Shown piece after piece: positions 54,460-64,000 of a stretch of 64,000 nucleotides of DNA. Numbering within the stretch: position 1 is the stretch's first letter; the number at the start of each line of letters is the position of its first letter. Location: NCBI GenBank assembly GCA_029448655.1, contig JACCLO010000041.1, positions 32,047 to 96,046 of the forward strand, in the 5' to 3' direction. The translations under genes and the position numbers were made by a program. The stretch is from Wolfiporia cocos (Eukaryota; Basidiomycota; Agaricomycetes; Polyporales; Phaeolaceae). Below the pieces are notes generated by a model, which saw nothing but the letters and a program-made list of their open reading frames with translations, did no database searches and was not told the origin of the DNA.

Positions 54460-55359
54460 CGTTTCTCCCCTGTCATTTGTTCAGCATGCCATCGAAAGGT
54501 ACCCACGTAGATATCGATGAGATACCATGTTTATGGATTTGATTCCAAAGAAACCCAGGTGTGTACAGCCATATTGTTCGCGGAGACTGAATGGCGCCGA
54601 TTCGAAGACTCTGCACAGCACGATGCAATCCGGACTATCACTTTTGTGGCTGTCCAATAGAACCTTAGCTTCGGGTGGTGGGCTGATCGGCCGGTTTGAA
54701 CGACGCGAAGATGTCGGGACTGCACTGTTGAGATAGCTCCGGTGCTTTGTTGGTCAGCGTGCTCGGATCATGTCTGGGTTGCAGTTTAAAACTCCCAGAG
54801 GTCGAAACATGAGCAGTACATCATTGCAATAGAACCTAACCAGAATGATGCAGAATCGGAGGCACCAAGGAGGAGTCTGACTTGGATATCGTGGTGATTT
54901 TGATGGGGTTGATGATCAAAGGGATTCGATTCTCGTTGACATCCGTCATGATCATAGATGGCAGAGGACGATCTTGGTGATAGAGTACGTGCCCGTCGCC
55001 GTGATTGGCATGCACATTTTCAGACTGATGTGTCTGTCGGAGATGGACAACGGCAGCTAGCCAGAGCTTGGCGGTCTATGGCTAGTACAATGCGCAATTG
55101 TACCGGATCAAAGCGCAATTGCTACGTAGGCGCCGGTGGGCGCATTCCTGGGAAGTCATAAAACACGGACGGCCCGACAAGTCCGGTTCGCTGCCGCTAC
55201 GTTTGTGGCGGCCACGGTGATATGTGTCCGCTATTGCTATCTGGGCAGCTTAAGTGCAAGTATGGATCGAAAAATGACGCGGCGCCGTCTTTTCCACACT
55301 CGTGCGTGTGATCACACAAGTACAGAACCGCTTACTTGTCAAAGGATGTACCCGACATA
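54460..55359. other. Unassigned region
   Basis: Lies between the possible AlkB-like gene and the 3' end of MSH4. Only short unsupported frames. Confidence 0.3.
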
Positions 55360-58300
55360 CTACATGGTATCACGGAGGACCTGCATGATCTCCTTCTGGA
55401 ATCGAGCAAGATGAGCAGCCAACTCTTCATCGGGTAGCGAGGAATGATCGAGCGCTTGCGTGAGTTGGGTCCGTAGCTGAGAGCGGACTGAAAGTAGCAC
55501 CTGCCATAAGGAGTACATACCCTGAGGAGGGCCTTGCGCCGTATGGAGACTTTGTTCGAGCGGCTATCCTGCTCCTGGCGTTCCTCCATCTCGCTCAAGG
55601 CTTCTGCGACCCGCCTTCCCTCGGCGAGGACGTCATTCGGTAGATCGGCAAGTCGGGCAAGATCAAGACCTGGCACAGATGAAACTTAGCTCAGCGTACC
55701 ACACAATATGTCCAACAAACCGTAGTGGCTCGTCTGTTCCGGCGCTCCGTCGACAACTCTGTGACGAACAGCAAAGGGCCAAGGTCTCGCAAATGTACGC
55801 ACCTGTATTGAAAAGTCATGCCAAAGTTCGACGTGGATTGGCGTGACCTCTGCGTCAGAAGTTAACAAAGATACACGAAGCGATTGGTATGGAGAACCTG
55901 AACGGCAAGATGAAGGCTGACAAGTTCTGTTAGTAACCGAGATGTAATCATTCAAAACCTACTCACTTGACAACAGATGGCTGGCGCGACAATGTTGTCG
56001 TGAGCTCGCTGAAGTGACTACAGGGCCTGTAAGCAACCCATACATTAGTGATAATGGTACAGGTGCATACGTTGCGAAGAAGACATATGACTAGCAAACC
56101 AACGGCATTATCAGTAATGTACAGGGACCGCAAAATGAGCCGGTACGACCTTGAGTTTGATGAGTTCCTCTGCGATGGCATGCGAGATGCCAACTTCTTC
56201 CCTTGGAGAGGTGCCGCGGCCAACTTCGTCGATCAGGATGAGAGAATTCTCCGTAGCAATCCCTGGCACAATTTCGGCATCAAGATGATGCTGGTTTCAT
56301 AGTTAGCTCAAGTTACAAACCAACGATCATCGCGCAAGATGCCATCTCACTCGCAAATGTGCTCAGGCTCTTTTCGATATCGTCGTCGTTCGATAGCCGA
56401 GTCAGGAGTGCATCGTGCAGTCTGCATGATACGACATTCAAAGAGGCGGTTTTGGTGATATTTGGAGAAGGTCCGCACCTGAAGCTACCGTACTCAGCAG
56501 GAACAAAGCATCCGCACATTGCCATGACTGTCAGCAGCCCAATCTGCCGCAAGTATATGCTCTTGCCTATGGTCACAGACAATCGGATGTTTGTTGACCA
56601 TATACGGGCTCGGCGTACCTAACATGCTGCGTTGAATCAGCATTGAGCGATAGATATGATGAATCAGATGATCAGACGAACTTCGGCCCCTGGACAATTT
56701 GAAAAGAGGAAGCCTCGCAGCAATATACATCATTCGGTACAAGCGTCCCGGCCGCCTGAACGTTCTCTAGAACAGGATGCTGCCCCGCCTTTATGGCTAA
56801 GGTTCCCGTGAACTCGGGACGCACTACACCAAGTATTAAGTGGTCACTGTTATCTAACTTAGAGGATGCTCACCATAGTCACGCACTAAGAAATCAAAAC
56901 CAAACCTTACAATCAACATCTCTGTCAGTCTAGCATTTACAGGACGTACGAATGCTGGCATGCGCAAAAGACCACAACATGTCCACAATGGCAACGGCCT
57001 CCGAAGCTTTGTACAGAGCTCCAATGACATCGACGATCTCGGCGATCAACTCTTGTATAATCCTGGTATGACCTGTGAGCCGGGTATTGGAATGCCAACC
57101 GGTACTACATACTTGTCACTCATGATCAGCGTCTCGTCCAGTGCATCCTTCATGCGCGCGTTTCTCTTCTTCTGCTCAAGCTGTGAGCATTCTCACACTG
57201 GTAACCTCGTACAGGACTGACCAGCTCGATACTAGAAAAGAGCCACCGCTTTCTCTGAGCTGTCACATTCACAAAGCCTCTAGGTAGCTCCCCTCGGAGA
57301 TCTGTCTTCTTCAAAGCAAAAACGAAGCCTGTGTCCTGGTACACTAGACTAAGAGGCAGGTCGTGTTGCTCCGAGAGTTCGCGGTTCAATGCAAATATAT
57401 CCCCGACATTCTCCTTGTATGTTTCTCGTGCGACGTCAAGGAGGCGATTGTAGTTTGCCTGATTTGCTGGATTTGAGCATTAACAAATGATGTTAAGGAG
57501 GAGGAAACATACCTTGACGGCGTACACACGTGCATTCACCGCATTCAGGCCGCGCTGTATAGATCCATCGAATCTCAACGAAGGCTGCGTTATTTGGCAC
57601 GTACTTTCGCTGAAGCTTCTTCTTCATTCAATGCTTCGCTAACATGCTGTTCGATTCTTGAAAGTCGCTCGTCAGAGATCATCTACATCGAACAGGCGCT
57701 TAGCGCGCATCCAATCTACAATTATATCTCCAGCACCTACGTCCAGTACGATTCGTAACAGACGGGAGCGGCTGCCTGTCAAGGCTTTCGCGAGAACGGG
57801 CATGTTCTTGACTATGTTTCGGAGACTGAGCATTTGCGCGACGCGAGCGGCAGCAAGCTTTGCAGTGCTTGTCTCACGCGCCTCGGATGCAGCAAGCTGA
57901 TGATTCAAATGAGCATTGATACTGTGCATGACCTGAAACGGCGAAAGCTTGCCGAGCAGATTAGCTTATCGAAGTCCATATTATGGAGGGACTTGAGCGC
58001 GTTCTTCATATTGTCGAAACGATTTCCATTCTGTATGAGCTCTTTAAGACAGTAAGCCGAAATAGACACATCCATGGAGTTGATAGACCTTCGACGACAT
58101 CAAGGCGCGCCTCTATAGAAGACTGTCTGCAGCATTATTAGATCAACTCCGTAACGGTTGCAAAATGAGATACCAGTGATAGGCGCGAGTACATTTGCCC
58201 GGAGGAGGCGAGCACCCATTGCAGTGTATGTATGATTTAATAGCCTAGGTGTGAATTACTTGAATCGTGGGCATATATTAAGAGACAGAGAGGGTTTACC

Positions 58301-59107
58301 CAAACATGGAATGGGTGGACCTCTTGAATGAGATGCTGCCCACCAGCTCCAAGTTTCGAGCAGTCTCGGGATCTATCATCATGCTGCCTTCTACTTGTAC
58401 ATATCGTATGAGGAGCGAAGAAGGAGCAAAGCGTAAATTGAGCTTCGACTCTGCATACTCGAATAGCGCGCTAGCTGCAGAGAGCGCGTAATACCTATTA
58501 ATGTTGTTCAGTATAGTCGCAAGGTTTCGGACGCATATACCCACTTGCTGGACACCGCGACAAGAGTTGCAGGCCGCTCATCGTCATCAACTATCAGCTG
58601 GTTGACAAAGGCAAGTCCTGCGTTTACAGTTGCAACGCGAAGCATGTGCTCAGTAGTCATATTGCTCACCAGCATCATCGTTCCAGTATTTTCTCATCAC
58701 TGGATCGACTGTGGCATCAAACTCTTCGATCATGCACTGCACTAGGACCGAAGTCGACGAGGCTTTCTTTCCTCCAGATGCCATAGGTGTATCTATCAGA
58801 GATAAAAAGGTGTTTGGGACCAGAATAATGGATGGAGAATGCAGATGAAGCTGATGCAGCGTCTTGACATATGTGGGACTGTCCACGAGCTGCGGACCAT
58901 CATATTGAGCGATGATTCAGTACGAGCTGACTACATGCGCACCTGGATAAGGGAAACCCTCCCGGTATCCTTGTCCAATGCAGCAAGGCCGACTTCACGT
59001 GACACTCCGCGCCCTTCCAGGACATAGCTGGCCTCGTGCCTGGATGATGCGGCGGTCTGGGGTCGGGCGGTAGCCGGACGCGACTGGGCTGCCCAGCCGC
59101 GTGACAT
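55360..59107 (-). CDS. MSH4: MutS homolog MSH4 (meiotic crossover factor)
   Basis: MSH4 pairs with MSH5 to form a clamp stabilising meiotic recombination intermediates; it lacks the mismatch-binding N-terminal domain. Start ATG 59107 (MSRGWAAQSRPATARPQTAA), stop 55360-55362 after RFQKEIMQVLRDTM. Exons read: 58943-59107, 58670-58889, 58545-58617, 58300-58494, 58174-58244 and 58089-58112. Visible blocks: YYALSAASALFEYAESKLN, ETARNLELVGS, DLPLSLVYQDTGFVFALKK, FQIVQGP joined to NMLGKSIYLRQIGLL (Walker A), STFASEMASCAMI, LILIDEVGRGTSPREEVG (Walker B) and LARLADLPNDVLAEGRRVAE. Walker A has Leu where Ser is usual. One intron (57,897-57,952) is GC-AG and one exon is only 8 nt (56,619-56,626). The splice before PSLRFDGSIQRGL (near 57,590) is uncertain. 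Otherwise the gene looks intact. Confidence 0.9.
56619..56626 (-). other. MSH4: 8-nt microexon of MSH4 inside Walker A
   Basis: Minus-strand CATGTTAG lies between introns 56,627-56,681 (GTTCGT...CGCAG) and 56,567-56,618 (GTACGC...CATAG). Joining CCGAA + CATGTTAG + GCAAGAGC gives P-N-M-L-G-K-S in frame, the Walker A loop. Skipping it breaks the frame. Confidence 0.7.
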
Positions 59108-59425
59108 CGCCGTAGCGGGGTGGGATGAGGCAGGGCGTGCAAAGCCAGGAAAATATGGGACGAGCGTAGCGATCCAGCGAAAAGGAAAAGGCGCGAGACC
59201 GAGGGCGACGACAAATGACGGCGGGTTTGAGTCCCCGCATGCGATCGATCGACGAGCGGTGCCGAATCTCGGGACATCCTAATAAGGGATCTCAATTGTG
59301 CGTACAGGGCAGGTCTGAAACGAATACAATACGAGACTCGAGCAACGGGAGGACGTACAGGATTGTGAAAGTTAGTTACATGTGTTATCACGCCCACACC
59401 GTCCGCCCTATGCCTTAATTACTGC

Positions 59426-61486
59426 GTCTGTGTCCATCTTGTCTTCATCCCGCCGCGGTGACAGCGTTGCGGTGCTCGCTCCTCTCGACGTGGTCCCGCT
59501 GAACACGAAGCAGCACGCGGCGCTATCGGGCTGGGACACGCTCCGTGGCCCACGGCGCGTGCTCTACGCCTTGCAGTCAGGTGTCCTGCGTCCCGTTTGC
59601 CGCGATCGGTCCCGCATATATAGTAACTCTTCATATGCACTCGCACTCACCCCCTGGAAGCATCCCTCGCACACGTAGTCTCGCCGACCGTCACGACGCT
59701 GCCCGCGATACACCTCTCCACGTCCTTCCCCTGCGCCCGGGCGCCACACGACGCAAACGGGCAGGCAGACTGGGAGGAGGACGTATCTGCGCTCTTTCAG
59801 TAGGCTGGAATGGCATGCCTACACGCACAGCGGTGAGCTGCGCCATCTCCCTTTCACACGCCGATCTCACCTCACTCACTCGGCCGCGGCAGGCCGCACG
59901 CTGGCGACGCTACCGACCCTTACGTTGCCGTCTACGCGCCGCCCGCGCCGGCGTCCGTCGCAGACGCGGTGCACGTCCGGTGGACCGGCCTCCTCCACAC
60001 GCCGTTTGTGACTGACGTCGCGACCGCGCTCATGTTCATCCCCTTCCCTTCCAATCCCTGCCCTCTCATAGCGGCTCGGTGCTGATTTATTGATATGGTA
60101 ACTCCGGGCGCCGGGCGCCGGCCACACTTGCTGCTGTGACCGTGCACGGCGTCCCGACTGTGCCTGCGGCGTATGTTCATGCTGATACTAAGAGGACGGT
60201 GCCGCTCGCGCCGTGGGCGGGGTCAGAGGACACGTGATGCTTGCTCCTTGGGAGGAACGAGGAGGGCCGGGAGGAGGAGGACGTGTGGACGCTGGCGGAG
60301 ACTAGTGTGGGAAAATGGGACGAGCTGGTGGGTGGGTGATCGAATCCTCCTCCGAACCCCGGCCATAGGTTTCGACACTGATCGCAATATTGGTCTCCCA
60401 CTCGAAGCTCAAGCGCTCACTATCCTCGCCAATCGAGACGTCATCCTCGAAGACTTCGAGCAGGTGCGGCACTATTTCACGACGCCCCAGCTTCGCAGGT
60501 ACCTCCTCTTCGATCAAATGCTTCGCGCCGGTCCGATCGACCTCGGGGAGTTCGCGCTGCCGGGTGGCTACGAAGCTTTACGGTCGCTATGGGCAGAGGA
60601 TCTACGGTGCCCTCACCAGTTCTCGGAGTATGACTCCACTGCCAACACGACGATCGTTCACGGGCAGCCACTTCCCCCTGGGTTCTTCGATCCGCCGACT
60701 ACCCCTCACGCCGAGGACAGGGACGCACTCACACCAGTGCAGATCGCTACGTGTGCCGGGCCAGCTGTGTTGATTTCTTTTGCACACTCGTCTCGTTGCT
60801 GTCAGAGCTGAAAATAACAACGATTCTCGGAGACCGGCTCGACCCTTCGAGCATCAAGGCTGGTAAGACAACTCCAGGCTCCGACGGCAAAGAAGAGCGT
60901 GTTGTTCGAACACTTGGCAGGCGCGAGATCAGCGCCGAGCTCATTGTACGCATCCTCACTTTTTTGAGAATCAGCATCATGTACTCATGCTATTTTAAGC
61001 TACTTTGCACTGGTCAGAAATCTATTACCGATCTTGTCGCACGGGCAATTTCAGATGCAGTTATACTCGATGGATCGAAGAAAGACTCATACGTGTCAAG
61101 CGAACAATGCAGGTCGCTGTCCCAAGTAATCCCGCTGCGCCCGACATGCTAGTAGATTCTGCCACGGAGGGTGGTGATGAACATTTGCACGTACCACATC
61201 CGCACTTATTCGCTAGGGATCAAGCAGACTCGTCAAACGACGACTTCGAGCAATTTACGCCTGGCCCTCCGATGATCAAGACTACGCTCTGTCTCGTGAG
61301 CAACCCCCCCTCCCTCCTTTCCTAGTTGCTGTTTGGTGCCTCATAAGACTTCATTTATAGACTAAACAGCTATATGAGGTTGACGGAGAAGTGGGCGCGA
61401 AGATGGATGGGATGCCGGACTTGGAGGCGCATCGGATGTGGCAGTTCTATGGCGTTGAGACCGACGGAGACAAGATGTATGAGTGA
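59426..61486 (+). CDS. Unidentified multi-exon gene
   Basis: Coding-like segments on the plus strand: GDSVAVLAPLDVVPLNTKQH (59,460), a GC-rich exon with YVAVYAPPAPASVADAVH (59,910), GFDTDRNIGLPLEAQALTIL and YFTTPQLRRYLLFDQMLRA (60,365-60,540), YTRWIEERLIRVKRTMQVAV, then FEQFTPGPPMIKTTL (61,065-61,290), ending YGVETDGDKMYE and TGA 61484-61486. Short introns separate them. High GC and strong codon bias in the first exons suggest a real gene. I do not recognise the family. The promoter is probably shared with the divergent MSH4 start at 59,107. Confidence 0.5.
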
Positions 61487-61856
61487 TTGGCTCTCGTATG
61501 CATTGTTCGGACATTCTTGTCACTCTACGCCAGCTTTGGTTATGCTTCTTTCTTGTCTTGTACCATTATCGCATACCTCGCCCTGAAGACAAACGAGCGG
61601 CAAGGGTGGCTACTTTCTGCTAATGAGAAATATCATATACCATACATATACCAGCTATGTTTGAAGCGTCCGCAGAAGCACAAGCTTGTATTCTGGACAA
61701 CGTCGGCTCGAATCGGCGTCTTAATTCAGAGATGTCTAGTAGCGCGTGCGTTGCGTCGCGTCACGTATTTGTGATGGATGTGACACTACGCGTTTCCGCG
61801 TCGCGCCTTGTTCTTGACAGCCATACTAGTTACTCCTTGTACACCCACCACTTGAA

Positions 61857-64000
61857 ATGTCTGCCTCCGATTCTCCTTTCAAATTGCTGCAGCAGACTAT
61901 CTCAAAATCTCGCGCCAAGAATAGCAAAAGTCTAGCAGAGGCCCTCGAGAAGGTGTCCTCCCACCTCGTCTTACTCGTAAGGCAGCTATTTGGGGCTCAG
62001 TGGATGTCTGTTCATCATCATATAGAATTTATCCACGATATCCGAGCAAGCATCCAAAGTGTTATCTCAGTGTCTGCGCAGGCCCCTTCTTCCCATATAC
62101 TCTGCTTTTCCGCAGCCTGCCCTTGAAGCCGCTGCCGCGATTTTCTACAAGGTCTATCACGAGAAGGTTCTCCCAACTCTTAGAAAGCAGCAGAATGAGC
62201 AACAGGGGTTATGGGAAGGAGTGCTCAACTCTCTCTTGTCCGGTGTTCTCGTATGCTTTAGTTCGATGTTTACGCTTTGTCCGGGAAGCTGACTATGTCC
62301 AGGATTTTCTCGATGAAAGTGAAAACGGTAATCTCCATCCCCATTCCCTTCTTCAGATGGGCTCATGGGTGCGCTAGACAAAGGCAAAAGTAGCAAAGCA
62401 AAGGACGTCATAGCAGCCACGCTTTTTCCCAATCTATGCGACATATGTTTCTCACCAACTGCTCCGATGATAAGTACTGGTTTACGATGCACTGTACGGT
62501 CTCTTACACCTTTATTTATGCGCCAAACTTACACTCATTTCGACATTACCAGGCATATACTCTTCTCGCCGATTCTGCTGCGATGCATCACGCCAATCAA
62601 CACACGCTTCGTGACGACCAAATCCTTGGAGGGTGAGCCTGATTCCATTTTACCTTACTATGCCGCATACCATTTCTTGTGCGTAGTCGTCGCCTCGGAG
62701 CCACCATCTGGCGCACCAAAGGTAAGCTCTCTCGAAGCAGCGTCATGTCAGATTCCGATACCATGATCCAGATTTCCTTCCTCTGGAGAGCTTGTTGACG
62801 CTATTTGCGCGTCTATTGCCTTCAACGAAGGGGGCTGCCTCCGGTCGCGCAAACCGTACTGCATTCATCCAGTCTGTGTTCAGCAAGTCGTCTCCCCCGG
62901 AAACCACCAGCATCGGACAAAAAGGTCACGGGGCTGCTTGAGAACGTGCCCTCGGAGGACTGGGACGTGACCTCACGGAAGATTGCCGAAGCACTGGCTG
63001 CTGGCGACCGGACTTTGTGAGTAACTTAAGCTGCCGTATTATCACGCTGACCGGCGCCATATAGCCCGCAGCCTTTTGCGATAGAAGAAGTCTGTGCCTG
63101 TGGGCAAACACAACGATGCGATAGGCTATATGTCGATCCCAAGGCAATACTCGTGAACATGCTCATAGAAGTGTGCCTTTTGACCTTATTCGATGTCCGT
63201 CATACGGCGAGCTGATTATATGTTCATACATCGATACAGGATAACCAATATGAATCCCTGACAATCTCATACACTTCCATACACAAAATAGATATCCTGC
63301 GCGAGCGTTCTGGCGAGGAGAGGGTCGGCGCGCAGGTGCAAATTGTCATGTGCAGTCCTCCTATTCTCGGAGGAGAACCGATAACCTCTGGCATAGACGA
63401 AAGCGGCCCAGTTGTAACGTTTACTCTTACGAGCGGCGATCTGGACAGATTCGCAAATGCGTTGCGCGACAGAGGTCAAGTAAGAAAGCGTAGCTTATAC
63501 TTTCTATCTGGTTTGCGAGTGCTGACACGGTATCGTAATGCAGGGACAGAAGTATAGAGAGATACTCCCACCGAAGCTATCACTAGCGACGTCGCCACTG
63601 GTTTTAGATTTTGACACCCAGGGCAAGCCGATGAAACAACTAAGCCAATCCGAGGTGCGCTAAATTGATCGCATTCTTCCATGACTGATCTCCACTCACT
63701 AGAGGATTGAGAAAGTCCAACAATGTGAGTATCACACAATCCATAGCATCCGCGCTCATCAACACTGTCAACTTTCCGCTAGTCTACAATACCAACCAAA
63801 GCAGTGACGAACTCAGCTGCGGATCAGACCTTGATAACGCGACTAGTTCGAGATCTTCTGCTATCGACGAACGTCAGTCTATGAAATCTACGCCCCATAT
63901 GCGTTCGAAAAATGTCCGAAGAGAAGCCTTTGGCGCAAGCGATGAGGAACTATGTGATCCATCTGACGTCGACTCGGTTCTGCTGGCCCCGCCTCAACGT
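61857..64000 (+). CDS. Unidentified multi-exon gene (cut by window edge)
   Basis: Start ATG 61857 (MSASDSPFKLLQQTISKSRA). Later coding-like blocks are PALEAAAAIFYKVYHEKVL (62,120), FPNLCDICFSPTAPMISTGL (62,425), SEDWDVTSRKIAEALAAGD (62,955), EEVCACGQTQRCDRLYVDPK (63,085), YESLTISYTSIHKIDILRER (63,245), VQIVMCSPPILGGEPI (63,335) and LSLATSPLVLDFDTQGKP (63,570), then a Ser/Asp-rich tail running off the end. The middle looks like an alternating beta-strand, PH-like fold, but I cannot assign a family. Introns are numerous and short. Confidence 0.5.

Noticed and set aside
58089..58174. Apparent frameshift in MSH4 after PIT
   Set aside because: Using the acceptor TCTATAG directly before AGGCGCGCC restores the frame (ITEARLDVVE), so no lesion is needed.

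Overview
The window looks like a piece of a basidiomycete chromosome, probably an Agaricomycete. The evidence is a chromodomain-bearing Ty3/gypsy element, hAT-type MITEs, a Mutator-like (MULE) transposase remnant with a SWIM finger, a meiotic MSH4 gene cut by many introns of about 45-60 nt, and an NRPS-like adenylation-domain remnant. There are no bacterial operons, no CRISPR array, no rRNA and no tRNA that I can support.

Layout. (1) 1-44.6 kb is a transposon graveyard. A minus-strand gypsy element (gag and protease) enters at the left edge. hAT-like MITEs with 8-bp target duplications lie at 2.85-4.60, 6.74-7.37 and 42.06-42.92 kb. At least ten solo LTRs, most with perfect 5-bp target duplications, are nested in each other. 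A plus-strand chromovirus (gag tail 9.65 kb, pol from 10.04 kb, 3' LTR to 32.86 kb) carries a complete-looking five-motif dUTPase after its chromodomain. (2) Its RNase H region is split by a 16,061-bp insertion at 11,977-28,037, made of four LTRs and three non-coding internal regions (LTR-int-LTR-int-LTR-int-LTR) with one 5-bp target duplication (ACCCG) around the whole array. (3) 44.6-52 kb holds decayed host genes: an HpcH/HpaI-type aldolase, an NRPS-like adenylation domain and a Lunapark-like tail. (4) 52-64 kb holds probable host genes: an AlkB-like/zinc-finger protein, MSH4 (55,360-59,107, minus) and two unidentified plus-strand genes.

The most interesting signal is the internal region of the 16-kb array. 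It has no convincing protein but is packed with short hairpins whose stems change sequence while staying complementary, both between repeated modules within one unit and between the divergent middle unit and the other two. This is covariation typical of selected RNA structure. Wobble pairs and cUUCGg, cGAAAg and cGCAAg tetraloops fit the plus strand, whereas LTR, polypurine-tract and promoter evidence puts the retroelement sense on the minus strand. The array LTRs and the left-edge gypsy element both show a Tf1-like self-priming arrangement: the predicted mRNA 5' end is the exact reverse complement of 11-12 nt next to the 5' LTR. A promoter-proximal hairpin with a CTTACA-like loop recurs, with changing complementary stems, in about a dozen LTRs.

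Caution: copies 1 and 3 of the array differ mostly by single bases in short homopolymers. Some one-base frameshifts in the transposon genes may therefore be sequencing residue rather than biology.
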